Below are positions 26,701-38,522 of a stretch of 64,000 bases of DNA, in pieces. A model generated the notes under the pieces. It did no database searches, was not told the origin of the DNA, and was given only the letters and a program-made list of their open reading frames with translations. The translations under genes and the position numbers were made by a program. Numbering within the stretch: the first letter of the stretch is position 1; every line of letters starts with the position of its first letter. This stretch comes from Breviolum minutum Mf 1.05b.01 (taxonomy: Eukaryota; Sar; Dinophyceae; Suessiales; Symbiodiniaceae), in assembly GCA_000507305.1 (NCBI GenBank), contig DF241719.1, positions 1 through 64,000 of the forward strand, in the 5' to 3' direction.

Positions 26701-29700
26701 ACCTGCTAGGAACTCTTCCCAAAAGGAATTCCCGGATCGGCTTCCAACCCATTTTCGGGTGCGAAAAAATGTGAGTTTCAGGGAGGGTACCTACCTACCT
26801 ACCTCCTTCCGAGAAACCCACAACCCACCTGAACCTTCCTCAACCACCAACCCAACCCACCCAACCACTCTACCTGCCACCAAGGGACAGGACAATTCAC
26901 CATCTTCAACTCCTGCAACACCGCCGAGGCAATAGCTGCACCATCAAAGGTGGCGGTGCCGCGCCTTACCCAAACTCATTGGGTTGCAGGCGGCCCAAGG
27001 GCCCAAGCGATGAGTTTTCCTATCCTTTTTTTGGGGGGGGGTGGGAAATTTGTTACACCCCGGAGTTCACTAACATGGCTGGCTGGAAAATCCTCTAATT
27101 TTCAATAGGAAATACATCTTCATTCATGGTGGATGTTCCATTGTCATGTTAGTTTTCGGGGGAGTATCTTTTTAAAAAAATGGTTGAAATAAAGGAAACT
27201 ATGACTATGACCTCAATAACAAGTTCAGTTGAAGAAAAGATCAGTGTCTGGTGATGGGAAACAAACCTTTAATATGGTTGCTCTTTTGCTTGGTTGAAGA
27301 CTAGGTGTTCAATGAAACAATGAGATTTGAAGGAAACTTTCAAGAAAACATGTTGTTTTGAAGATCTTACCTCTGCTTGGTTAAAGACCAAAACAAATAC
27401 CTTTATCCGGCTAACGCTCAACCCTCTGTCTGGTTGCTCATTTGGTGGTCCTTGTCTATGAAATGGTCATCTTTGGTACCAATGAAATTTTTACAACAGC
27501 GGAATATGCTAAGATCTTTTTTGAAGCGAAGCCAAGGAAACATAAAACATCAAAAAAGATGGATTCTTTGGGAAAGACTTCATGTTTCACGTGATCGTTT
27601 GCAGGCATTGAACTCTTTTTGGGTATATGAGTTATTTACAGTTGTGACACATTGATTCTCCCAATGTTGATCATCTAAGCACCACTGAGAGGAGGTGTCT
27701 TGAAGCTATCAAAATGATACCAAGACTTGGAGCTTCTGAAAGATTGATGAATTTATGCCCGGGAAGATTAACGTGGAACCCAAAAATGGAGGTCTGGAAG
27801 ATGATTTTCCATTTTAGGTTCCACGTTAAGTTTCAGGGGTGTATACTTTACACATCAGAGGGACGTACCGCCTCTTGCTGTATATTTGACCAATCATCCT
27901 TGCTATGCTTGATAGACAACCAGAAATTTACACATCAACGGCACTGCATTGCACGCGATTCCAGAAGATAGCGAGGATCCTTGATCCGAGCTATCCATCC
28001 ATTCATCTTTCAAGGTCAACAGTTCAATCCATGAATCAAGCCGATCAGCAGTCCATCAACAACCAAACAATAACAATAAACAACACCAACAACAAAGACA
28101 AAGAAAAAAAACACACCAAGCCTTGCAACAACCCACCTTCAAACAAAATAAAACCTTTGGCCTTCTTCTTCCTCCAAAAAAAAAAACAAAAACAAAACTC
28201 TCCCAAATCGATGCCAAGTAACCCCAATTCATCCAGGACTGCTAAGGATTTGGGCGTCCCATGCGACAGCAATGCGGCAGTCTCCTGCCAGGTTCAAGGG
28301 GTATATATCCGTGGCCATGTCGGGCTTACACGGCGAAGTTAGGGTGTCAATGGGCTTTTGTTGATCTCACTTCCCTAAGGATCAAAAAAAGGACCCAGAC
28401 CAATGGATGGTCTGGGTGAGTTTCAACCTGTATGACGGCAGCAGTGGAATTTTTCAGATACCTTAGGGTTGGTGATTGCACTCCCCTGATAGGTGTTGAT
28501 GAGCTTAACAAATATTTGAATATCCCTCAAAAACTCGGTGATCAATATGTCATTTAAATATACAATATATATATAAATATAACTCTTCTTGAAAATGGAT
28601 CGTTTTTCCAAAGGCAGGGTTACAAAAAAAAACTGGTAAATTTTACACCATTAAGCAAGTCGGAATAAATGAGATGAATTCCAGGTATATTTGGTTTGTG
28701 ACCTGGTATCCCTAATCATTTGCAAAAATTGGTTGGTACTGTTGATGGTTCAGAAATCCTCCAGTTGAGCTTGGTAGTTGAAATGCCATCATTTACAAGG
28801 TTTTAGCACCATCTAAACGGTGGTTGGGAATGGGATTTCTGAGCCATCAACAGTGACGTATGGAACTCTCAGCTAGCTCCAACTCACTGGGCCGCCATTT
28901 TAGTAAACTATGGTCCGACTACCTGGAAAATTCAAAAGTATTGGAAGTTCAAGATGGTATTTCTTGGATGTACCCCCCAGTATGCCAGCGGCAAATGATT
29001 CGATTTAGTTTGGGATTCCCCAACCGAAAAATGGTTCATCATCCAAAAAGGTGACTGGCATCATGGCTGGCGGGTAGCAGTCAAATGTATTTCCTCGTGA
29101 AAATGGAGATTTTTCCAACGCTCGCCATCTTTGTTGTTTTTACCCGGAGTGGTTTTGTTCTTTTTTGCGTATTCGTGCAGCCCGGTCTTGGGTTGTAGAC
29201 TTACTAGGTCTACCCAACTGCCGGTGTATGCAGCAGTGGGAACGGTTGGGTGGATCACAACTTTGAGCATATATGAAACTTGCTCTACATGGAGATTTAT
29301 TCATCATGTCTATTGCCCTTCTGATAATCACAACCATTTTACATATCATAATCCGCAACTTGACAATTCTCAACCTTATCATCCTTACAACCTTATCATC
29401 TTCATCCTTCTTCCTACCTCTTCATTATTTCTACATGTTTCCATCCAAAAAGAAAGAAACACACATCCACTTGGGCAACAAACTTCTTCGATTTTTCCCG
29501 TCAACCTGAAATTGTCCCAGGGAGGAGTTTCCAACCCGCTTGGGCATCCATCGACTAACTCCCTCCACATGTCCAATCTCCGATCTCCTCCAACTCAGTG
29601 AGGAGCCTAGGGATGAGGAGTACCAACGGATGTCCCGTTGGAAGGAAGTTAGGATCAGTGGTTAGTAAATGGGTTGTAACCTACGTATGGAAGAAGTATA

Positions 29701-32700
29701 ATGGAGTTATCACCGGCTGATCCTAACCTTTGATCCTAACTTCCTGAAACATCCAAGTAGTACATCCGTGAAAACGAACGAATGTCGAGTCCTCTAAAAA
29801 TTGGGGAGCCGTTTTTTTGCCCCTCAAAAGGATAGCCGGAGAAAGTCTTCAAACAAAATCAATTCTCAGGAGCTTTTGCTGGTAGTTGGAAGGAGGGTAC
29901 ATGCTACTTGGAGGATCATCCCAGTTAGTAAGTGGTTAGTAACCCCTATGTATAAGCCAGTTAGGCCATTTGGAAGGGGAATAACCCCATTTAGGGGACT
30001 TACGATCACCATGGTTATTAACCACTTACGAGTCCTGGGATGATCCTCCAAGTAGGGAGCTTTTTCTCCCAAGTCGTGCGTTAATTAATCCTGAAGAGTT
30101 AAACAAGTCAGCTGCGAAGACTGTGTGCAACGTTGTTCCATGTTCCGCGTTAGCTTCAGATCCGTCTTTGACCAAGCTGAAAGATCATTGTTTTTTTTTG
30201 GCCCTTTTTGTTCGGATATAGTCAGGATATAATACAGTCAACTGGGTGTCATTCAAAGAACTGCAGGGAATTGACGCATTTTCAGGGTGTAATGCACCCT
30301 GTCCACCAAGGACCAAAATAAAAAGGGTGGAGATAAACCCGGGAACTGGGTGTCATGCAAAGAACTGAAGGGAATTGGCACATTTTCAGGGTGTAATGCA
30401 CCCCGTCCTTTAAGGGAAGAGAGTGAATACAAGAGTCAATTAAGATTGAATCTTGTTTTAATTCTTCATCTTTGGCCACCATTCAAGCTGCCCTGACACG
30501 AGGAATTAACTCCAGAGCTAATTCCCTAGCATACCTGCCACTTGCACCAGACACTTTAGATAGAATCAAATCTTGATTTAATTCTTTCTTGATCAGATTC
30601 TGCTGGGAATGGGGGAACAGGAGGGTTGCCATATATAGCTGGGATGACAAGCACTGCTTTGTTTGGAGACATTGAAGGTGTCAACGGATACTGTTCCCAG
30701 CTGGGTTCAATGGCATATGGTACTTCCCCACCATTGTGTAAAAATTAAATTTTGATTTCATTCTTTCTGGGTCAGGTTCTGCTGGGAATGAGGTCACAGG
30801 AGGGTTGCCATATACAGCTGGGGTGACTATTGGGGACATTGAAGGTGTCAACGGGTACTGTTCCCAGCTGGTTTCAATGGCATATGGTACTTCACCATTT
30901 ACTGGTTGCTGGTTCTGCTGGGCATGAGGTCACAGGGGGAAGGGATAGCTATTGGAAACATTGAAGGTGTGAAGAGATACTGTTTCCAGCGCGGTTCAGT
31001 GGCATATCAGAGAATTATATAAATCCTGATTTAATTCTTTCCGAGGGGTCCCAAGATGAAATGCAATAGCAGAAAAGAACAAGAATAAAATCAGGATTTA
31101 ATCCTACCAAGCATCTCAGGGAATGAAAAAAATTGACACAGGATTTAATCCACTCAGCAGGAGGTTAAAGGATACCCAAAGATAAAGAATTAACCCAAGA
31201 GTTAATAATATTTAAATCCTGTATCCACTCCTTTTCTCCTTTAAGGAGCAAAATAGAAAGGGTGCGGGTCCTCCATTTGCTTTCGGATGTTTGTGGAAGT
31301 TTATTTATATAAAGCTTGTAGATTGATACCTTCCAGGGAGTTGGATCACATATCCCACTAAACAGGAAAGGGGAAAAACATCGACTCAAAAGTACCATGG
31401 GATCAAATATCTTGATTTCCCAGGAGAGTATATAGTTCTTTTCTTTGAGGGGCAGGGCAAAGTAAGAAAACGAAAAAATGCACTGAGAATCCTTTCCCAG
31501 GGCTTTTTTTTGAGCATGGGCGAGAAAACAGAACATCAAAACAAACCGATTCGATGGGACACATGTTTTTGGCATTTTTTTGGGGGGGAGGGCACCACTT
31601 CTTGGGAGGTTTGTTAAAGTTTACCCTGGAAGTCAACCACCATTTTTTTAATTGGTGGTTCCTTTTGGATGATGATAAACCCTTACCTATAATTATAGAA
31701 AATGGTGGCCAAGGACTTCCAGGGTTTATGCATTACCAAGGGATCTCCCCCTCAAGTCACCACGTATTAGACCTTCAGCTACCCCCTTTTCCTACAGGGA
31801 TCTCCCAAATCACATCCACCGCAACCAAAGATCATCAAAAAGGCACCAACCCAAACAATGCCATCAATTACAAGGAAAATTTCTCAAAAAAATCTTTCCC
31901 ATACAAAAACCAGCATCAACTTGGATCCCCCCCAAGTTGAATGGGGTCCCATTTAGGTAACCCCCTACCACCAACTTCCCCATCACAAAACACGAGGGAC
32001 GTACTCTTGCCCTCCAGCACGGCGTCGTATGCCCCGATGCGGGTGAAGATCCGTTTCACGGGGCTCAAGCGACACTTCTCCGCGTTCACGCGGCAACCTC
32101 GGCGGGGTTTAGTTTGGCGTCAGGGGGTGAGGAGCTGTCATCCGAAAAGGGGGGGGGGTAGAAAATTTAAAGAAAATGCGCTTTGTGGAAACGAAGAAAA
32201 TGTGTTTTACACCTAAAAACCCAAATGACTCGCCCTTTGTTTTGATTGGAGTTTGGAGTGGAAGGGCCTTGTTTTGCAGCCAGGGGGTTTTTCAGCATAG
32301 GAAGGACATTCATAGGTTCCAGGCACAATAGTTGAGGGGGTGAACCTTGGTCTTCTCAGTATAAATTATCACAAAAAAACACGTGTGAAATGCCTTCATT
32401 TTTCTAAAGGCCCCTTTTAAGGTGATATTTTTCAAACTTTAAAATCGCCAAGCCACACAAAAAGGGAGAGAAGCAAATCTTGTAACATACCCGTACCCTA
32501 AAACTAACAGAACGCACCTGCCAAGAAGCCATACCAACAAGAAACAATCGTCTTCCAACCATCCATCCATTTTCAGAGCTTTTGCTGTTGGTTTCAGGGA
32601 GGGTAACTGGCTGGAAAGTCTGCATGTTAGGAATTGTTTGATCTTCGCTCAGTTTCTGTACTGGTCAAAACTCATCAGTTACCTGGAAGTCCAACCACAC

Positions 32701-34390
32701 GAACCACCATCTTTTATAGTAGAGTTTATCATCATCTAAAAGCAACCATCAGTTGTTTTATGGTGGTTGACTTCCTGGGAGTTTACAAGTTTACACCACC
32801 AAGCGATCATTTGAGCTACACCCCCCCCTGAAAATTCATGGTCGGAAGAGTACTTTCCTTTTGGGGCCCGGCCTATTTTCAGGGGCGAACTGTTGGTTTC
32901 AAAGAGGTTGAAGCCCTTGCTTTTCCTACATCGTAGATCCATCCATATCAATTGGTTGTCTCTTATCATCTCAGCTCCATCAATAAACAAAATACTAAAA
33001 CACGGACCGAACTTGTATAAGACAGAAACAAGGGAGACATTTCCGATCACAACTCGCGAACTGCCTTCAAGGATATCACCTTTTTCGAGAAATTTCCCAG
33101 AGCCCAATGTTCTTGCTTTCAATTCGTTTTTTTTTCAGCCGTGAAACCCATCTGTGCCATGATGACGGCCACGCAGGTCTGCCGCAGTACCGTAGACTTT
33201 CCACCCATGTTGGGCCCCGTTACAATGAGGATTCCTGCGGGTAGGTTGGTTTCTCATGCAGGGCTCAACAAGTCCAGGCTGTGTTTTTTTATGTCTCCTC
33301 TTCTCTCCAAAAAGCCACATTGAAAAACATCAATTACCCATGAAAATCCCCATCGTTCCTGGTAAATACCATCAAAATGGTGGATTTTCCATGGCTATGT
33401 TAGTTTCAGGGAGGGTGAAAAAAAAACTGTAAAACTTTCAACAACTTTCCGGTATCATCTAGACACAAGGACATAAGGCAGAAATTTCTGGCCCTAAAAT
33501 TCCCAATCTCTGATAACACAACCTCACCTTTTTTGCCATATCGACCCCATTTCATCCAACATCCACGTTTTAAAACCCACGTAAAAACCGGCTCCTGGTA
33601 CACCACAGGAGTTCATCAAGGTATCGTTAGGTACAAAGGCGTTTCCCATCTTGGCAGCTACTACGGGATGACGACAGCTCCGCAGTTCCACCTGATGGGT
33701 GGGTTGAGGCTGCCTATAAAGGATGGCGATCCGGACCGTCGCGATCATCACGAAACATCACCACCATCATCACCGTCATCATGAATCATCATGAATCATC
33801 ATCATCAACAAAAACAATGATATTTCTTTGATTACTAATGATTTTAGAAAGTTTATTTTTAACCCCCAAAATATTCACGAAGTTTTCCCACCTTGAATTT
33901 GGTGCCTTCACATCCATTTGTGAACAAAGTGGGGTCATTACATGACATCAACCCAATTTTTTCCCGTTGCATCAATTTGGATCCCCCCCCAAAAAAATGT
34001 GTCCCATTGAATGACACCTGATACACTTTTTTCCTGAGAATCATTGATCCCAAACAATCAGTAGGTGGAAATCATCCCTCAAAAAAAATCAGATACATTT
34101 AAGCATTTAGTGACCTCTGATAAACCTCCCCCCCTAAAGACTTCAAAAGAAAAAATCATCTGAGTCCCATCCACCTCCATGACCTTGGGTCCAGTATTCC
34201 ATTTTTTCCCCATCCGTTTGGGCACCCCCGAGGCAGGTACCGTGGCAGGTTCTGTTTCCTCATTGGCCACCAGCTCAGGACGGCAGGAGGTGCTCATCGC
34301 TTGGGAGGCAAAGGCCAAGGACAGCAAGGCATCCACTTCGCTGACGCAGCGGATCAAGGCGCGAAAGGAAGCCTCCCAAATGGGGGGAAT
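23748..34390 (-). CDS. MSH6: MutS-family mismatch repair ATPase, MSH6-like (partial, 8 exons)
   Basis: The exons are 34175-34390, 33604-33691, 33148-33234, 32001-32097, 28223-28284, 26901-26964, 25251-25319 and 23748-23882. Splice phases agree at every junction except between 32001 and 28284, where a microexon encoding roughly FxVEL is missing. In order they give the end of the core domain ([16 protein letters not shown] ... CRPEL), CRHPVV ... FVPNDT, Walker A ([11 protein letters not shown]), [45 protein letters not shown] joined to GRGTATFDG (Walker B and signature), LFATHYHP, and HMAANV ... [22 protein letters not shown]. This is the dimeric ATPase half of a MutS homologue. [18 protein letters not shown] and the THYH and HMA motifs fit MSH6 best. 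It would recognise mismatches with MSH2. N-terminal exons are not found in the window. The last listed exon has a GC donor. Confidence 0.85.
25122..25232. repeat. Hairpin repeat family 5
   Basis: The end TACTGTTGATGGTTCAGAAAT is paired with ATTTCAGCCATCAACAG. Copies: 1835-1946, 7437-7569, 10635-10741, 11699-11823, 14292-14398, 28737-28854 and about 42503-42607, making it one of the commonest families here. This copy starts only 18 bases inside the intron that follows MSH6-like exon 25251-25319. Confidence 0.8.
27054..27167. repeat. Hairpin repeat family 2
   Basis: About 112 bases with the core ACATGGCTGGCTGGAAAATC and the inverted end ATGTTAGTTTTCGGGG. It is nearly identical to the copy at 8210-8320 almost 19 kb away, indicating recent spread. 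It lies in the MSH6-like intron just before the exon ending at 26964. Confidence 0.8.
29904..30055. repeat. Hairpin repeat family 4
   Basis: The termini CTACTTGGAGGATCATCCCA and the inverse TGGGATGATCCTCCAAGTAG enclose paired GTTAGTAAGTGGTTAGTAAC segments. Other copies: 3983-4130, 5889-6039, 15297-15436 and 22766-22925. It is non-coding and would fold into a very stable hairpin as RNA. Confidence 0.8.
30246..31210. repeat. Cluster of short imperfect tandem repeats in an MSH6-like intron
   Basis: A unit with CATTTTCAGGGTGTAATGCA occurs at about 30246-30300 and 30349-30405. A longer unit (TTCTGCTGGGAATG ... GACATTGAAGGTGTCAACGG ... TTCAATGGCATATGGTACTT) occurs about three times, at 30597-30725, 30776-30893 and 30911-31005. 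Between the units, near-palindromic AATCAAATCTTGATTTAATT blocks recur in both directions. This differs from the hairpin families and looks like a decayed minisatellite. No coding sequence is seen. Confidence 0.6.
31621..31728. repeat. Hairpin repeat family 9
   Basis: The arms TACCCTGGAAGTCAACCACC and the inverse GGTGGCCAAGGACTTCCAGG are joined by a short loop. Other copies: 26104-26219, 26362-26508 and 32681-32786, all inside the MSH6-like introns. Confidence 0.7.
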
Positions 34391-35132
34391 CTTTTCTCCA
34401 GTTGGGAGGTGACAGTCTTTTGGGGTAAGTTTTTTGTTTTTTGTTAAGGAATGGGGGTATAGGGTAGGATTTGGGTTGTCAGGATGTTTTTCCTTGGAGT
34501 GTTTGTATTTGTGTGGTCAATGTAGACTTTTTTTTGGCGGGGTGGAGAGAGAGGAAGGGGATTGATCGATTGTTGAAGATAGGGTGGTAAGTGGTACGGT
34601 TGGGGTTATTTCTTTTGCTTGGGGGTGTACGGAGTGCTATATTGCTTTTTCTTGGTGAAGAATGGTGGTCAAGAAGTGAATGACTGGGTCCAGTGTGTAG
34701 TATATTTACGATATGTATATACACCAGGGTAAAGTAGATGGCACAATCACCATGTATTGGTTTATGTGAGCCCTGTATTAGCCTACTTTTTGGGGACGGT
34801 TAGCCATGTACGTTGACCATGGTGTATACATATCTTGGACCCTGTCCCGTTTCCTGTAAGAGGCCCAAGAGATGGTTAATGGGAGTCCCCTACTAAACCA
34901 AATGGTGATTACTTGTGGACAACAGGCCCGAGGCAGAACTCCATTGAAATGTGTATGTATGTATGTGTATATATATATATATCCCTTTTCCACCTGCATG
35001 ATCGAAGTTGTCCTGCAGTCTCTGGGCATAGGAATTTGCAGTTTTTGCAAATCCAAAGACTAGAAAAACATCACATTCCAGCAGCTGCCAATCCAAGCTA
35101 ATGAAAAGAACCACTTGATGTAAAAGCTCTTC

Positions 35133-35160
35133 NNNNNNNNNNNNNNNNNNNNNNNNNNNN
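35133..35160. other. Assembly gap (28 N)
   Basis: The run of Ns falls inside the RNase H domain of element 1 pol. The true length of missing sequence is unknown; an RNase H end and a tyrosine recombinase (well over 1 kb) would be expected here by analogy with element 2. Confidence 0.95.
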
Positions 35161-38100
35161 CCTTTGGAAGCGGCACCTATGGTTACACGACTGTCAAGGA
35201 CTGTGACAAAACGACTATTCCGATGGCTCTTAGCGACAGACTTTATTAGGCTTTTATACGTCCTACTCTCATTAATGTTTATGTGGTTTGGTCTCTTAAA
35301 CCTATACCTAAACATTTCACGAAAAGGCAAGCTTCGGACCAGTTCTGAAATCCACTCCAGATCTTCAAACCACTCTCTCGGTGCATAGCAATCGACAGCT
35401 GGCAAATCGACACCGGATGCTTCAGAAGTCAGACCGACTTCATTACGACTCCGAATGCGGACATCCGACGGTATCGAATCACACGAACCCCGTGAAGCGG
35501 CTACAGATCCACTTGCCATCTCTCGCATAAGCCGAAAGGGGTAAGCACCTGAGAAACTTGAAACAACTTGGCCCGGTGTAGGTTCTTTCCCATAAACTGC
35601 AAGACAAGAAGGTCTACACCTAGAGAGAAAATCAGGAATATTTTCACGAGTGAAAGACCCTTGAATCACAAAATGGCGGCCCTTCCAGGGGCAGTTGCAA
35701 CGACCTTCAAGTTTGACTAACCAAGGCTTGTTATGCAACCACTTTGAGGGTTTGTTAAATGCACTGCCGAAATTACAAAATGCAAAATGACTGATGACAC
35801 AACCAAGCTGCACCAACACTCTATAGCAATGCAACCGGAACATGCGGGAGGATCCAGGCTGCTCAACACTGATGAAAGAACCTAACATGAGAGCAATGGT
35901 CAACAAGAAACACGTGCGTCGTGCCAACATGTTATGATGGGCAGTGAACGGTTCTTGGGGGTCAAACCCTTCGGGGACTTCCATAGATCTAACTTGAGGT
36001 CTTCTAAGAGTTCCAAAAGAAAGGCAAGGTACCCCCGCATGCCATTCCGGAATGACTCTTCTCAGACAAAGGGCCAGAAGCTCACGGAACACTTTAGGAT
36101 CGGCCATGTCGGCTGCACGCAGGCTGGCACCGCAGAGTTCAATGCCCGGATGCAAACGAAGACCCCGCTCACCATGGGCTTGGCTCCAATTGCCGGACCC
36201 CCGAAAGATTTCAATGCAATCAAAGAGGATACCTTCTTGAAGAGACCTAGGAATGAAAGAAGGTGAATCAAGTTTACCAGCACTCAACATGGGCCCCATC
36301 ATGGTGTCAGGTTCAATTCCCTTGTCCCTAAGCAACTCACTGACGGGTGATTCTAGACGTGTGTGGTAACCCCTCTGTTCACAATGTCTCCAAAGTTCTT
36401 TACTGGCTTCTTTGGTGATTTCACACTGTACTACTGCTGCTCCGGAAGGACTAGCATCAGTGCAAAACAATTTGGGAGCATATGACACCTTCAAATCCGT
36501 CTGAGCAATCGGGCCGACTGCAGCAAGGATCAAAAGTTCATTGCATGACTGTCTGCTCAAACAGAAAAATTTTTGTGCCGGTTTGCCTCGGCCCTCCTTA
36601 AAAAGATGATTCACTACTGCAAAAATAGGACGCCGATACATCAAGACATGAATCCAACACCCTACAATGATACTCAGAAGTTTGGGTGTGCATACACCGT
36701 GTCGAGCAATATAAGCGCTGAAAATGCAAAGTAAAATCAACCGTTGTCGGGGGGCCATGACACGTCCCTTAATCCCATCAAAATCAGCCCCAAGAATGAT
36801 GCCCTCAGTTTTATTACGTTGCTGTTTGCGGGCATGCTGCACTAGGCCTACAGTTTTATACGCCACAGCAGCGTCACGAAAAACCTGGGTATCCCGTTCA
36901 TCAGGGGGATTGTCAACCTCTGTTTCATCAATCATCTGGATGCCAACATGGTCGTCAATAGCTAGCAACTCAATGAAGTCGGAACGAGGAATTGGTTTCC
37001 GATACCGCAAAGTCTCATGGGGCAACATTGAACCACAAAATCTCCGAAGGACATTTCTATGACTTTCTTGGGCGATCTCAACAGCTAATGAATCACCCAT
37101 AGCTAAAGTCTGCAAACAAACCAGAACATCTTGATTTTCCAAGTGAGGATCAGCACAACGGAGATGTTTGACTTCCTCCCACCGGAGAACAAGACGAAAG
37201 GCGTTTCGTTTTGCTCTAGCCCTGGGGACTCTAAAAGTGTAATAGTAATCAGAAAGGTCATCGGCTTGGAAGCGAAAAACTTTGTTTGGGGGAAGATGCA
37301 ACATGGAAAGCATACATCCCGGTGCCAGTTCTTTAGTAGCTTCTGAGACCGACATCATTCTACTATTAATGGTTTTTGGGTTGATGATTAGCCTATCAAA
37401 CGAAGCATCTTTCGGAACACAGAAGATGCCACAGGCTTCTGAAAAATCCTTTTCTGAAACCCCAATCAAACAACAAGCCCCTAGTTCATCCCATCTCTCA
37501 ACAAGTTTGAGGAATTCACCCCTAGAACAATGCATGCGACCCGGATGACTGGGGGGCCACTGAGAGGGATCAATCCTAAGGACTTCGGGATCTTGATAGG
37601 CGGCTCGAGTGATCGGTCCCAAAAACTCGGCTGCATCAAAAGATGGCGGGTTGTTCCATTTTACACGGCTGGCCTGAACGGGCTTTGCAGCAGCAAATTG
37701 GCTGGGTACTGTTGCATGGCTTTGGTCAAAGGCACAGCTATGAGTTGGGTCTCCGTCATCATCACAAGTAGTCTGATTCCCAAAATGGGTAGCATAAAAA
37801 TTGAAACTGGAATGCAATTGCATAGCACAGGCCTCGAGGTCCTGCAACCGCCTACATTGGGGGAGTTCCTCTAACGTGTGAATTACAGATTGAAATTTTT
37901 CCCCAGTACGACCCAAATCATTGGTTCCAAAAGAACCCATGTTCAGAAAGTGATCCAGCATGTCTTCAAGATGCTCGATGATCTCATGCTGCTGTACGTT
38001 TATAGTGCTGCCGAGCACAGCACGGGGACAAGGCTCACTACAAAAGCCTAGCGTCTCCCAATTTAAACTTGCAATCACAATGTGAAGCAACTGGTGCCGC

Positions 38101-38522
38101 ACATGGAGAAAACGGCGTCTGCGACGGCGTCTAGGATTCAATCGTGCTGCAGCCGTCCATCTCCACCTGGGATGGGGGACAGGCCATAGAGGACTCGTGG
38201 AATCCCCGTTTGCATGGCAGGTGTGCCTACGACAAAGGCTCTTACGTGCAAAGGCGGTGAGTGAGGTCTGGCTAGACCAGAACGTACTACACAGCACTTC
38301 AGCTAATTGGATAGGATTAAAAACTCGGGAAGGATTATGCAGGGGAGGTAAACACGGTTTATCATTAACATCCTGGGGGCTATCAGGGTGAGGTCTATCC
38401 TGTTGTGAAATTCTCGGTGATTCTTCAGGCATCCCAATGTCTGACGAGAAACACGCTCCCCATTCACAATCAGCAGACTCCGCTGCTGCAGGCTCCACAC
38501 CATGTCGAAGACTGCGTTTCAT
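35161..38522 (-). CDS. Pol of element 1 (partial): RT, RNase H with nested methyltransferase-like domain
   Basis: The start is ATG 38522, which shares its A with the gag stop (TGATG). The frame is open for 1,120 codons into the assembly gap. RT lies at about residues 290-670 with the catalytic AIDDHVG (D523, D524). RNase H opens with FCTDAS (D689), but its next acidic residue is E1085 (ININESRTYK) and then D1110 (VTVLDSRVTIGAA). The roughly 395 residues between D689 and E1085 hold a methyltransferase-like domain: IEIFRGSGNWS (motif I), WHAGVPCLSFG with C833 (motif IV), SVEQPGSS (motif VI) and FGSAFNKPSKW (motif VIII). In element 2 the same D-to-E distance is about 90 residues. The domain call rests on motif order. 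Residues 1-280 are of unknown function and include an Arg run (R131-R137). Confidence 0.8.

Noticed and set aside
27905..28342. Plus-strand 145-codon ORF
   Set aside because: It covers an MSH6-like exon on the opposite strand and low-complexity AAC/AAA sequence.
29131..29601. Plus-strand 156-codon ORF
   Set aside because: Low-complexity, Leu/Ile/Thr/His-rich reading of intron sequence without splice signals or codon bias.
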